Assembly: GCA_013697245.1 (NCBI GenBank)
Contig: JACCXH010000026.1
Span: 108,033-172,032, forward strand
Direction: 5' to 3'
Length of the DNA stretch: 64,000 nt
Source: Bacteroidota bacterium
GTDB taxonomy: Bacteria; Bacteroidota; Bacteroidia; B-17B0; Aurantibacillaceae
Made by a program: the position numbers and the translations under genes. How positions within the stretch are numbered: position 1 is the stretch's first letter; each line of letters starts with the position of its first letter. The notes below the pieces were generated by a model. The model searched no databases. It saw nothing but the letters and a program-made list of their open reading frames with translations, and was not told where the DNA came from. Of the stretch, positions 7,870 through 17,418 are shown one piece after another.

Positions 7870-10800
7870 ATGAAACATAGTTATTTTATCTGCTTATTGG
7901 TTTTAAATCTGTATTGCCTGGGACAAAAAAAGTTCCAAACAGTTTTTAATTCAGATTCATTAACAGGATTTAATGAACCAATGTCAAAATCAAAAGCCTT
8001 TAAAGAAAATATGTTTGGTAAGGAATTCCATTCATATATGTCAAGAGAAAAACGCAATTTTATTAATACTAAATATAATATTACCACTCAAAGCCCAAAT
8101 ACATTTAATCAAAGGCCTTTATCTTCAAACAACCAGGTTATGGTTCCCTGCACTAACATGGATTTTGAAGCGGGAAATTTAACGGGGTGGACCCAAACAA
8201 ACGGTATTAACGGAAACTCCAATACTATGGCAGGCTGCTGTGCATCAGCCGGTGGAAATGCCGTAATGATCTCAGGAGGAACAGATCCTTTAACCGGTAT
8301 CTCTTTAAATTCTCCTTTAGGAGGAAGCTGGGTGTGCCAGGTAAATAATCAAACTACCGGAGGTTATACTGACCGTATTTCTCAAACATTTAATGTAACC
8401 GCAGCAAATTCTTTGGTGCAATTTGCTTATTTAGCAGTTTTACAATCAGCAGGACATGCCTGTTCCGATCAACCTTATATGAATATCAGGTTAATCGATT
8501 GCAGTAATAATGTAATTGCTTGCCCACAAGTAGATATCCAGGAAGGCGCGGGCTGCGGCACTGCAGCAGGCTTTGTTAACGGTCCGGGTTATTCTTATAC
8601 GAACGCATGGCAGGTAAGTGCCTTAGATCTTACGCCATATATTGGGTCCTGCATAACCATACAGGTAACCGCTGGAGCTTGCACTCAGGGTGGGCATTGG
8701 GGTTATGGTTATTTTGACGCGCAATGTATGCCAATGAACATTACTGTAAATAATGTTCAATTCCCGGTTGGTACAAGCGCTACAACAGTTTCCATTTGTG
8801 GCGCCTTAACTGCAACAGTAAGTGCTCCTCCGGGCTTAGGTCCGTATTTATGGAATGGCCCTGCAGGCAGCGGTGTTACAAATGTTGCTAACCAAACATT
8901 TACTACAAATACTGCCGGTATATATACTATAACCATGAATCCTGTTGGTGCATGTGCTCCAATTATCAGATTGGTAGATCTACAGGTTTCAATGCCACCT
9001 ATAGCTGGCTTTAATTTTACAAATACAGCTTGTATCAATTCGGTTAGTTGCGTCAGCACGTCATCCATTGGTTCAGGACCTGCAATTACAGGCCTTCAGT
9101 GGGTTTGGGGCGATGCATCGCCTAATTCAACAGGTAATCCCGCATCTCATACTTACCTGGCCTCCGGACCAAATCAAATAAAACTGGTAATAACCAATTC
9201 GGCAGGTTGCAAAGACAGTATTGTTAAAAATATTAGCATTACTCAAAAACCCACTGCCGGCTTTACTGTAAACCCTGCATGTATGGGCTCTGCACTTAAT
9301 TTTACAAATACCTCCACTACGCCATCCGGTTCAAATAATTCTGCCTGGGACTTTGGTGATGCCTCCGGAAGTATTGTTACCAGCCCGGCACATAATTATG
9401 CAGCATCCGGAATTTTTTCGGTAACGCTTGTAATCACAAATACCGATCTTTGTAAAGATTCGGTAAAAAAGATTGTTAACGTTTACGGGCGTGCAGTAGT
9501 TAACTTTACGCCAACAGGCGTATGTTTTGGTACGGCAACAAATTTTACAAATACAACCAGTACAGTTGTTAATCCAAACACCGGTGGTATTGGTACTTAT
9601 AGCTGGAGTTTTGGTAATGGTGGCACATCGGCTGTTCAAAACCCTGTATATACGTATACTTCACTTGCCAACCAAACCGCAAATACGATTTATAGTGTAA
9701 GCTTATATGTAATAACTGTAAATGGCTGCAAAGACTCTTTAACAAAACAAGTAACGGTTTACAGTTTGCCAACCCCAAATTTTACCGCAGATTCGGTTTG
9801 TTTAGGCTCAACAACTACCTTAACAGACCTCAGTAATAATAACGGAAACCCTTTCTTTTTATTTTCGTGGGATTTTAACAGCGATAATGTATCAGACCTA
9901 TCTAATAATGCTGTATCATCTACTACAGTATTTTCTAACCCGGGTAACACAAGTGTTACTTATACGGTATTTACATCGCCAAACGGTGGTATTTTAACCT
10001 GCAGCGATAAAATAACCAAAAATGTATGGGTACATGCTTCGCCATTGGCGGTTATAACTCATACGAACAAGTGTATTGATGCTCAGCCAAATTTAATGAG
10101 TGGTGTAAATTCAACTTTAGCTATTGGTACAATTACAAATTATGCCTGGAATTATGGCAATGGAAATAACAATTTGATTAATCCTATTGCGCCATCCTCT
10201 TTTAGTTACAATGTAGCGGGTAATTATATTGTTACATTAACCGTTACTTCTTCAGGAGGTTGCAGCAATGTTACAACGCAAGCAATTGATGTTTGGGAAA
10301 GACCTTACGCTAATTATTCATACAGCAAAGCTTGTGCAGGCAAACAAATTATTCTAAAAGGAATTCAATTACCTGCAAGTGCACCCATATCAAATTTCGA
10401 TTGGGATCTGAATAATACTGTATCTACAGCAGAGGCTTCGGGAGCTCAAATAACTTATACCTATAACACGCCGGGCTTTCAACCAATTAATTTATTGATT
10501 ACTTCAAACCAGGGATGCAAGAATGTTGTACCTGGAAATATTTATATTAATTATAATCCAAAACCAATATTTTATGCGCCTAAAAGGGTAGGCTGTACAG
10601 ATCTTTGTATCCCGATCTTTGATAGTACACAGGCCATTCCCGGCCCGGCAAAAAACACAAATTGGGAATGGGATTTTGGTAACGGATCGATAAATATTAC
10701 TGCTAACTCAGGTACCCAATACGTTTGTTATTCAAACCCCTCTAATTTAATGGTAAAAGATTTTAATGTAAAATTAATTGTAACAACAGATAGCGGATGT

Positions 10801-11382
10801 GTTGATTCGGTAAGGAAAGCAAAATATATAAGGGTATATCCAAAACCAAAAGCAGATTTTGAATGGAGTGGTAAAGACGGTGATCTTTTAACTCCTGCCA
10901 TTGCTTTCCAAAATACATCTATTGGTTATAATCGTTTTTATTGGTATTATAATGATGGTGTAAATGTAACCGATTCTACGAATCAAAACCCGTTACATTA
11001 TTATGCAACCGATATTCCTCGCGACTTTCAGGTCTTCCTGGCAGTTAGGAATCAATATGGCTGTAAAGATACCACCAGTAAATATGTAGAGATAGGGCCT
11101 GAGTATACATTCTATATACCAAATACGTTTACACCAAATGATGACGGAACTAATGAATTCTTTACCGGTACAGGTGTTGGTATTAAAGGATTTAAAATGT
11201 GGATCTATGACCGCTGGGGAGAAAAATTATTTTATACCGATGACATTAAAAAAGGCTGGGATGCCAGTGTAAAAGGAAAATATGGCAAAGAAAAAGAAGA
11301 TGTTTATGCCTACAGGGTTTTAGTAACCGACCTGTGGAATAAAGAGCATGAATACGTTGGTCACGTTAATTTAATTAAATAA
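7870..11382 (+). CDS. Giant PKD-repeat surface protein with gliding-motility (CHU_C) C-terminus, paralogue 1
   Basis: This encodes 1170 residues. It has a signal peptide (MKHSYFICLLVLNLYCLGQ), then about 270 residues resembling a jelly-roll domain (NMDFEAGNLTGW, later GHWGYGYFDAQC). About eight PKD-like modules follow, recognised by cores such as WDFGDASG, YSWSFGNGG, YAWNYGNGN, WEWDFGNGS and FYWYYNDGV, each ending GCKDS or similar. The last about 85 residues are the gliding-motility-associated CHU_C domain (YIPNTFTPNDDGTNEFF, IYDRWGEKLF, KKGWDASVKG, YAYRVLVTD). This tail type marks export through the type IX secretion system and attachment at the surface. Probable adhesin or matrix protein. 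The next gene is a paralogue with an almost identical 3' half. Confidence 0.88.
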   Translation: MKHSYFICLLVLNLYCLGQKKFQTVFNSDSLTGFNEPMSKSKAFKENMFGKEFHSYMSREKRNFINTKYNITTQSPNTFNQRPLSSNNQVMVPCTNMDFEAGNLTGWTQTNGINGNSNTMAGCCASAGGNAVMISGGTDPLTGISLNSPLGGSWVCQVNNQTTGGYTDRISQTFNVTAANSLVQFAYLAVLQSAGHACSDQPYMNIRLIDCSNNVIACPQVDIQEGAGCGTAAGFVNGPGYSYTNAWQVSALDLTPYIGSCITIQVTAGACTQGGHWGYGYFDAQCMPMNITVNNVQFPVGTSATTVSICGALTATVSAPPGLGPYLWNGPAGSGVTNVANQTFTTNTAGIYTITMNPVGACAPIIRLVDLQVSMPPIAGFNFTNTACINSVSCVSTSSIGSGPAITGLQWVWGDASPNSTGNPASHTYLASGPNQIKLVITNSAGCKDSIVKNISITQKPTAGFTVNPACMGSALNFTNTSTTPSGSNNSAWDFGDASGSIVTSPAHNYAASGIFSVTLVITNTDLCKDSVKKIVNVYGRAVVNFTPTGVCFGTATNFTNTTSTVVNPNTGGIGTYSWSFGNGGTSAVQNPVYTYTSLANQTANTIYSVSLYVITVNGCKDSLTKQVTVYSLPTPNFTADSVCLGSTTTLTDLSNNNGNPFFLFSWDFNSDNVSDLSNNAVSSTTVFSNPGNTSVTYTVFTSPNGGILTCSDKITKNVWVHASPLAVITHTNKCIDAQPNLMSGVNSTLAIGTITNYAWNYGNGNNNLINPIAPSSFSYNVAGNYIVTLTVTSSGGCSNVTTQAIDVWERPYANYSYSKACAGKQIILKGIQLPASAPISNFDWDLNNTVSTAEASGAQITYTYNTPGFQPINLLITSNQGCKNVVPGNIYINYNPKPIFYAPKRVGCTDLCIPIFDSTQAIPGPAKNTNWEWDFGNGSINITANSGTQYVCYSNPSNLMVKDFNVKLIVTTDSGCVDSVRKAKYIRVYPKPKADFEWSGKDGDLLTPAIAFQNTSIGYNRFYWYYNDGVNVTDSTNQNPLHYYATDIPRDFQVFLAVRNQYGCKDTTSKYVEIGPEYTFYIPNTFTPNDDGTNEFFTGTGVGIKGFKMWIYDRWGEKLFYTDDIKKGWDASVKGKYGKEKEDVYAYRVLVTDLWNKEHEYVGHVNLIK

Positions 11383-11658
11383 GCATTTAAGCTTTGAAGA
11401 GAAAACTTCAAAAGATCAAATAAGCCATGCCGGAAATGGCACCATCCCTTATTTCCTAAATTTATTTGCGCGTAAAATAAGATTTTTCAAATTCTTTATT
11501 CATGGTGCCAAGCGGCTTTTCATGGTTTATAACCTGTTCAAAACTGCAATTTACCGCGTTAAAACAATTTAGATTCGGGTGAAACGACGATTAAATGATT
11601 GAATAAATTTTGATTGCTAAAATTTGTTATTATATTGTTGCAGCAAAAAAAATAAAGA
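11383..11658. other. Intergenic region between the PKD paralogues
   Basis: 276 bp with no coding signal. It contains the inverted words TGGCACCAT (near 11437) and ATGGTGCCA (near 11503) about 60 bp apart; this could be a chance pair or a long-loop structure. No consensus TAnnTTTG box was found. Confidence 0.4.
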
Positions 11659-14600
11659 ATGAAAAAATTATTTATTTTAACCTTTACTTTCCTAACTTGT
11701 TTTTTAGGAGCCCAAAAAAATGTTCAATATACCGGAATTGACTCCCTTGCAGGTTTTGATTTTTTAGATGCCAATGAACACGCGTCCCACAACAAAACCG
11801 AAAAAGAAAGAACCTTCTTTATGAATTGGGCACAACGCCAATATATCAAGAAAAAATTTAATTTGGTTCCCGTAAAACTTAATACCGGTAAAAGCAATAA
11901 TACAAATACATCCGCAAAAGCAATAGGTTCAGGTAATAATACAATTAACCAGGGCCCTCAGCCGGCATCCTGCACAAATATTGACTTTGAGAGTAACAGT
12001 ACTGCAGGTTGGACCGTTGCCGGTGATTCACAGATCATGTCGGGCGGAACGGATCCTTTTGGAGGTTTTCCATGTGTTTATCCGGGTGGTAATTTCTCGT
12101 TAAGATTAAATGATAACAACATTACCAACAAAGTAAATTTTGCTGCCTCTGCTTCCCGCGTTATTAATGTAAGTGCCAGCAATAACTATTTAAATTTTCA
12201 CTTTGCTTTAGATATTTTAAATTACCCTCACACCGCAGCAGAAGCCGCAAAATTTAAGATCGAATTCTTTAATTCTTCTAACGTTTTATTGGCCTGTCCT
12301 TATTACGAGTGTTATTATTCAACCACTACCGGTCCGGTAGGAGCAAGCAATTTTCAAACAACACCAGGGTCTCCTGGTGTAAATATTGGCAGTCAGGCTT
12401 TCCCAGTAACATACTTGCCATGGCAAACTGTAGGTTTAGATCTTACAGCTTATATGGGACAACCAATTACTGTAAAAGTTACTTGCGATTGGTGTGTTTA
12501 TGATTACGATTGGGCTTATTGTTACATTGATGCAGATTGTTTTTCTGCATTTAATGCAACATCAAGTGCTTGCGGCAATTTGCCTTTTAACTTGTGCGGC
12601 CCTACCGGCATGGCAAGTTATACCTGGAACGCACCGCCTTTAGGAAATGTGGTTTCAAATACAATGTGTGTTAGCGCTACGTCTACGGGAATTTACACCT
12701 TACAATGTACACCGTATATTACTTGTGCCGCATCACCTCTAACTTACACGTTTGCAATACAACCTAAGCCTATTGCAGGTTTTAACTTCACTAATACGGC
12801 CTGTGTAAATTCAGTTTCTGCAATTAGTACTTCATCTACTAACGGTGGCCCGGCGCTTACAAATTATTTTTGGGATTGGGGTGATGCCACCTCAAGTACG
12901 GTTAACCCTGCAAATCACACCTATACAGGATCAGGGCCTAAGACAATAAAATTGATAGTGACCAATGCGGGTGGTTGTAAGGATAGCATGACTCAGGTCG
13001 TCAACATTTCTCAGCCACCTGTACCTAATTTCACATTTAATCCCGCCTGTTCCGGCTCTGCTATTAATTTCACTAACTCATCAACATCATCTACCGGTAC
13101 AAATAGTTTTCATTGGGATTTTGGTGATGCTTCGGCAGCAAGCACAGCCACTACGCCTAGCCATAACTATGCCTCTCCGGGAAGTTATACGGTTGTATTG
13201 GTAGCCACTAATACAAGTGGTTGTATAGACTCTATCAAGAAAACTGTTAATGTATTTGGGCGGGCTGTAGTTAATTTTACGCCCACCGGTGTATGTTTTG
13301 GTACAGTGAGTAATTTTACAAATCTTACTACAACAACTGTTAACCCTAATACAGGAGCTATAGCAACTACCAGTTGGAGTTTTGGCGATGGAGGAACTTC
13401 ACTCGCAAATAATCCGGCTTATACCTACACCAATCCGGCTAATGCTACTGCAAATACAATCTATAACGCCTGGTTGTACGTTACAACGGTTAATGGCTGT
13501 AAAGATTCACTATCTAAACCTATAACGGTTTACAGTTTGCCAACACCTAACTTTTTAGCAGATTCCGCTTGTTTTAATAGTCCAACCACTTTAACGGTTA
13601 CAGGTAATAGTAATGGTAATCCTAATTTTTCTTTTGTATGGGATTTTAATGGCGATAACATTCCTGATATGACTACTATTAACAGTCCTACAACTACAAC
13701 GCTTCCTTTGGTTGGAAATAATAATGTGACGTTCACAATGGTTACATCACCAAATGGTATACTACAGTGTAAGAGTAGTATTACTAAACCTGTTTGGGTG
13801 AGAGCAACACCTCTTGCCGTAATTACCAATACCAACCAATGTGCAGGTATTGCAATTGGATTAAGCGCTGTTAACTCTACCATTGCTAATGGAGCGATTA
13901 CAAATTATGCATGGAATTATGGTAACAGTACTACTAGTTTAACCAATGCTACTCCTTCAACTTCTGTTAACTATGCTACTTCAGGTATCTATGTTATTAC
14001 TTTAACGGTAACCGGCTCGGGAGGTTGCCCCGGTATTGTTACTAAAACGGTTTCTGCATTTGGTCATGCTGTTGTTAATTTTAATCCAACAAATGTTTGT
14101 TTTGGCAGTGCGAATAATTTTGCAAATACAACAAGTACTAATGTTAATCCAAACACAGCCGCTATAGCTAATTATAGCTGGACCTTTGGTAACGGAGGTA
14201 ACTCGGTAGCTCAAAATCCTTCATATACTTATACTGCACCTGCAAATCAAACTGCTAACACAACGTATACTGTTAATTTATATGCCACAACATTAAATGG
14301 TTGTAAAGATTCAGTTGCAAAAACGGTAACGGTTTACGCTTTGCCAACTCCAAATTTTAAATCCGATTCAGTTTGTTTAGGCTTGCCTACAACATTAACC
14401 GACCTAAGTAATAATAATGGAAATCCTTTCTTTTTATTTTCTTGGGATTTTAATAGCGATAACGCACCAGACCTTACCAATAATGCCGTTTCATCTACTA
14501 CTGTATTTCCTAATCCGGGTAATACAAGTGTTACCTATACGGTGTTTACCTCACCTAACGGTGGTTTGTTAACCTGTAGTGACCGAGTAACTAAAAATGT

Positions 14601-15957
14601 TTGGGTACACGCTATGCCTGTTGCAATTATAACGCATACTAATCATTGTATAGATGCCCAGCCGAATTTAATGAGCGGTGCTAATTCTACTTTAGCTATT
14701 GGTACAATTACCAATTATGCCTGGAACTATGGTAACGGAAATAATAATTTATTAAATCCTTTAGGTGCCTCTTCATTCAGCTATAACCTGGCAGGAAATT
14801 ATATTGTTACATTAACAGTAACTTCGGTAGGTGGCTGTACCAATGTTACAACACAATCTACTGACGTTTGGGAGAGACCATTTGCTAATTTTACTTATAG
14901 CAAGGCTTGCGCCAATAAACAAATTGTTTTAAAAGGAATACAATTACCTTCAAGCGCTCCTATATCAAATTTCGATTGGGATCTGAATAATACCGTACCT
15001 ACAACAGAGGCTTCGGGAGCTCAAGTAACATATACTTTTAATACACCGGGCTTTCAGCCAATTAATTTATTGATTACTTCAAACCAGGGTTGTAAAAATA
15101 TAGTTCCGGGAAATATTTATATTAATTACAACCCTAAGCCAAATTTTTATGCACCTAAAAGAGCAGGTTGTGCCGATCTTTGTATCTCTGTTCTTGATAG
15201 CTCACAAGCGATTCCCGGCCCGGCTAAAAATGCAAATTGGCAGTGGTATTTTGGTAATGGGCAGGTAAACTTTGCTACACAATCAGGTTCGCAATATGTG
15301 TGTTACACAAATCCTTCTAACTTAATGGTTCAGGATTATACCTTAAAATTAATTGTAAGAACGGATAGCGGTTGTGTAGATTCAATTACAAGACAAAAAT
15401 ATGTACATGTTTATCCAAATCCAAAAGCTGATTTTGAATGGGCCGGTAAAGATGGCGATCTGTTAACGCCATTCATTGCTTTCCAAAATACATCTATTGG
15501 ATATAACCGTTTTTACTGGTATTATAATGATGGTGTAAATGTTACCGATTCGGTTAATCAAAACCCAAATCATTATTATAATACAGATATTCCACGTGAC
15601 TTTCAGGTATTTTTAGCTGTAAAAAATCAATATGGTTGCAGGGATACAACAAGTAAATATGTTGAGATAGGGCCTGAGTATACCTTCTATATTCCAAACA
15701 CATTTACGCCAAATCAGGATGGTACCAACGAAATATTTACCGGTTACGGTATTGGTATTAAAGGGTTTAAAATGTCGATCTACGATCGTTGGGGCGAAAT
15801 GTTATATCAAACAAATGATATTAAAAAAGGATGGGATGGAACCATTAAAGGAAAACAGGATAAAGAGAAAGTGGATGTATATGCTTACAGGGTAATAGTT
15901 ACAGATCTTTGGAATAAAGAGCACGAGTATGTCGGCCATGTCACCTTATTAAAATAG
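11659..15957 (+). CDS. Giant PKD-repeat surface protein with CHU_C C-terminus, paralogue 2
   Basis: This encodes 1432 residues with the same plan as the gene before it: signal peptide (MKKLFILTFTFLTCFLGAQ), jelly-roll-like N-terminal region (NIDFESNSTAGW ... DWAYCYIDADC), an array of PKD-like modules and a CHU_C tail (YIPNTFTPNQDGTNEIF ... GHVTLLK). It has about eleven modules rather than eight, because a block of three (starting at the G-[RH]-AVVNF motif) occurs twice, at about 13255-14058 and 14059-14860. The C-terminal third is nearly identical to paralogue 1 at protein level and has identical nucleotide runs, which suggests recent duplication or gene conversion. Secreted through the type IX system by inference. 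A palindromic terminator follows. Confidence 0.88.
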   Translation: MKKLFILTFTFLTCFLGAQKNVQYTGIDSLAGFDFLDANEHASHNKTEKERTFFMNWAQRQYIKKKFNLVPVKLNTGKSNNTNTSAKAIGSGNNTINQGPQPASCTNIDFESNSTAGWTVAGDSQIMSGGTDPFGGFPCVYPGGNFSLRLNDNNITNKVNFAASASRVINVSASNNYLNFHFALDILNYPHTAAEAAKFKIEFFNSSNVLLACPYYECYYSTTTGPVGASNFQTTPGSPGVNIGSQAFPVTYLPWQTVGLDLTAYMGQPITVKVTCDWCVYDYDWAYCYIDADCFSAFNATSSACGNLPFNLCGPTGMASYTWNAPPLGNVVSNTMCVSATSTGIYTLQCTPYITCAASPLTYTFAIQPKPIAGFNFTNTACVNSVSAISTSSTNGGPALTNYFWDWGDATSSTVNPANHTYTGSGPKTIKLIVTNAGGCKDSMTQVVNISQPPVPNFTFNPACSGSAINFTNSSTSSTGTNSFHWDFGDASAASTATTPSHNYASPGSYTVVLVATNTSGCIDSIKKTVNVFGRAVVNFTPTGVCFGTVSNFTNLTTTTVNPNTGAIATTSWSFGDGGTSLANNPAYTYTNPANATANTIYNAWLYVTTVNGCKDSLSKPITVYSLPTPNFLADSACFNSPTTLTVTGNSNGNPNFSFVWDFNGDNIPDMTTINSPTTTTLPLVGNNNVTFTMVTSPNGILQCKSSITKPVWVRATPLAVITNTNQCAGIAIGLSAVNSTIANGAITNYAWNYGNSTTSLTNATPSTSVNYATSGIYVITLTVTGSGGCPGIVTKTVSAFGHAVVNFNPTNVCFGSANNFANTTSTNVNPNTAAIANYSWTFGNGGNSVAQNPSYTYTAPANQTANTTYTVNLYATTLNGCKDSVAKTVTVYALPTPNFKSDSVCLGLPTTLTDLSNNNGNPFFLFSWDFNSDNAPDLTNNAVSSTTVFPNPGNTSVTYTVFTSPNGGLLTCSDRVTKNVWVHAMPVAIITHTNHCIDAQPNLMSGANSTLAIGTITNYAWNYGNGNNNLLNPLGASSFSYNLAGNYIVTLTVTSVGGCTNVTTQSTDVWERPFANFTYSKACANKQIVLKGIQLPSSAPISNFDWDLNNTVPTTEASGAQVTYTFNTPGFQPINLLITSNQGCKNIVPGNIYINYNPKPNFYAPKRAGCADLCISVLDSSQAIPGPAKNANWQWYFGNGQVNFATQSGSQYVCYTNPSNLMVQDYTLKLIVRTDSGCVDSITRQKYVHVYPNPKADFEWAGKDGDLLTPFIAFQNTSIGYNRFYWYYNDGVNVTDSVNQNPNHYYNTDIPRDFQVFLAVKNQYGCRDTTSKYVEIGPEYTFYIPNTFTPNQDGTNEIFTGYGIGIKGFKMSIYDRWGEMLYQTNDIKKGWDGTIKGKQDKEKVDVYAYRVIVTDLWNKEHEYVGHVTLLK
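13255..14860 (+). repeat. Tandem duplication of a three-PKD block inside paralogue 2
   Basis: Copy 1 begins FGRAVVNFTPTGVCFG and copy 2 begins FGHAVVNFNPTNVCFG, 804 bp (268 residues) apart. Both continue through LPTPNF, a WDFN module and an NYAWNYGN module. Paralogue 1 has one copy (from about base 9484). Copy 2 is closer to the paralogue 1 block than copy 1 is in the WDFN module (FLFSWDFNSDN in both). Confidence 0.8.
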
Positions 15958-15960
15958 ATA

Positions 15961-15989
15961 AAAGCCTCTGGAATTCCAGAGGCTTTTTT
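15961..15989 (+). terminator. Intrinsic terminator after PKD paralogue 2
   Basis: AAAGCCTCTG, GAATTC-type centre, CAGAGGCTTTTTT: a near-perfect palindrome with T-run, directly after the stop codon. Confidence 0.92.
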
Positions 15990-16026
15990 GTTGTATAATA
16001 TTATTTTATTCCCATCTAAAAGATGC

Positions 16027-16034
16027 TAATTTTG
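16027..16034 (+). promoter_or_regulatory. -7 box abutting the DUF4258-like gene
   Basis: TAATTTTG, four nucleotides before the ATG. Transcription should start at or next to the start codon. Confidence 0.6.
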
Positions 16035-16038
16035 CGCT

Positions 16039-16434
16039 ATGAATTTTTGGAAAAGACTTAAGTTTTATGGTTTCGGGTTTGGAATAGGCTCATTAATTGT
16101 TTTTGCCATGTTTGGTACCCGCAGCTGTGTCTCGCCAAACGAACAAAAAATGCAGGAGTTGGTCTTTCAGAACTTTAAATTATCTGAAAAAGCTACCTGC
16201 AAATTAAAATGCCTTTGGAAAAATGAAATGCTTTTAAAGATCGAACTCAGGCATTTTGAAGTAAATTATGACGTCAGCGATGTACATAAAGAGCCTTGCG
16301 GAGAATATTACATCCAACCCAAAAAAGAATTTGAAAATAAATACAATTATAAATTGATCATTCACGATTGTGATACCATTTCTAAAATTGATGATATAAG
16401 TGTTACATCTACCAATACCTGCAATTGTCAATAG
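16039..16434 (+). CDS. Membrane-anchored DUF4258-like small protein
   Basis: This encodes 131 residues. One N-terminal hydrophobic helix (residues 7-27, FYGFGFGIGSLIVFAMFG) is followed by RSC and a soluble domain. The pattern after it (KLSEKATCKLKCLW, HFEVNYDVS, CGEYYI, then a beta-rich end with HDCDTISKIDDISV) resembles the DUF4258 proteins that Flavobacteria carry with a similar anchor. The family fold is related to small RNase-like toxins, but no activity can be assigned. It overlaps the TTG start of tadA by 10 nt, so the two are probably translated from one message. Family call is moderate. Confidence 0.6.
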   Translation: MNFWKRLKFYGFGFGIGSLIVFAMFGTRSCVSPNEQKMQELVFQNFKLSEKATCKLKCLWKNEMLLKIELRHFEVNYDVSDVHKEPCGEYYIQPKKEFENKYNYKLIIHDCDTISKIDDISVTSTNTCNCQ

Positions 16435-16877
16435 CCCCTTTACATAACGACGACAGCTATATGCGGGAAGCCCTTAAAGAGGCTCAAAAAGCTTTTGATA
16501 AAGACGAAATTCCTATCGGCGCCGTTATTGTAGCAAACGATAAGATCATAGCCAGGGCGCATAATTTAACCGAAACTCTTAACGATGTAACAGCACATGC
16601 CGAAATGCAGGCTATTACTTCTGCAGCAAATTACCTTGGAGGCAAATACCTAACAGATTGTACGCTTTATGTCACCATAGAACCCTGTGTTATGTGCGCC
16701 GGTGCGCTTGCATGGAGCCATATCACTAAAATAGTATATGGGGCCGGCGAAACAAAAAGAGGCTATTCTTTATTAAATAAAAGTATTCTTCACCCAAAGA
16801 CCGAGATCGTAAAGGGCATTTTAAGCGAAGAATGTGAAAGAATAATGAAGGATTTTTTTGTTAAGAAGCGTAAATAA
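16425..16877 (+). CDS. tadA: tRNA-specific adenosine deaminase
   Basis: This encodes 150 residues with the cytidine/deoxycytidylate deaminase zinc site: H58-A-E60 (THAEMQAI context) and P87-C-V-M-C91. The IPIGAVIV start of the domain and the length fit TadA, which converts A34 to inosine in tRNA-Arg(ACG). The TTG start used here lies inside the upstream gene; an ATG at 16461 would remove the HNDDSY segment, and family members usually have residues in front of that Met. So TTG or another non-ATG start is likely, but this is not proven. Guanine deaminase is a less likely alternative. Confidence 0.9.
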   Translation: MSIAPLHNDDSYMREALKEAQKAFDKDEIPIGAVIVANDKIIARAHNLTETLNDVTAHAEMQAITSAANYLGGKYLTDCTLYVTIEPCVMCAGALAWSHITKIVYGAGETKRGYSLLNKSILHPKTEIVKGILSEECERIMKDFFVKKRK

Positions 16878-16908
16878 TTGTTTTTGGCATTATTTTTGGA
16901 TAACTTTG
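16878..16908 (+). promoter_or_regulatory. Consensus promoter of the small exported protein gene
   Basis: -33 TTG (16878-16880), exactly 20 bp, -7 TAACTTTG (16901-16908), then 17 nt to the ATG. A longer reading frame would use this same TTG as a start codon; it is better explained as the -33 element. Confidence 0.75.
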
Positions 16909-16925
16909 GATATAAAATAACAACC

Positions 16926-17348
16926 ATGAAAATTTTAAAAACAGTATCCATTTCATTTTTATTAGGTGTGGCAGTGCTTAATTCTACTGCTTTTGGTAAA
17001 AATAACAACGTTTCAATTAACTTTTCAGATATCCCAGTAAAAACGGTTTGTATTAAAAATGCAGCTGCAGCCGATGCTAATAAATTTTTCTCTGAAGCAA
17101 CAGTTTTGTTCTTTGAAGTTTACAAAGCCGGTTCAAAAGATGAAGTAGCTAAGATAATTGCTTCTTTAAAAAAGGATGCTGCTGTTGAAAGCGTTACCGA
17201 AGGTAAATTAACCGGAGATTACCAATCCATTACTATCACTTTAAAATCAGCAAAGAATAAAGCTTGGTTTGCTTCTGAATTTAAGAAAGCAGGTTTAAAT
17301 ACTGTCCGAATTAATAACAACCCCATTGTTGAGGTTGATAAAATGTAA
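16926..17348 (+). CDS. Small exported protein of unknown function
   Basis: This encodes 140 residues. It has a signal peptide of about 24 residues (MKILKTVSISFLLGVAVLNS). The mature part alternates short beta and alpha stretches (VLFFEVYKAGSKDEVAKIIA, then SITITLKSAKNKAWFASEFK and NTVRINNNPIVEV). The beta-alpha-beta spacing resembles a ferredoxin-like/heavy-metal-associated fold, but the metal-binding CxxC is absent, so this is a guess about shape only. It has its own consensus promoter and terminator, so it is a monocistronic unit between tadA and argS. No known family was recognised. Confidence 0.7.
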   Translation: MKILKTVSISFLLGVAVLNSTAFGKNNNVSINFSDIPVKTVCIKNAAAADANKFFSEATVLFFEVYKAGSKDEVAKIIASLKKDAAVESVTEGKLTGDYQSITITLKSAKNKAWFASEFKKAGLNTVRINNNPIVEVDKM

Positions 17349-17369
17349 TTTTTAAATAAATTAATTTTG

Positions 17370-17398
17370 AAAGCCAAACAAATATGTTTGGCTTTTTT
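17370..17398 (+). terminator. Intrinsic terminator before argS
   Basis: AAAGCCAAACA, loop AATA, TGTTTGGCTTTTTT: an 11-bp perfect stem with T-run. Confidence 0.92.
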
Positions 17399-17418
17399 AT
17401 TTTACGTAATTTTAAAAC

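Noticed and set aside
11437..11512. Inverted words TGGCACCAT / ATGGTGCCA between the PKD paralogues
   Set aside because: Only nine bases, about 60 bp apart and without a T-run; chance cannot be excluded.
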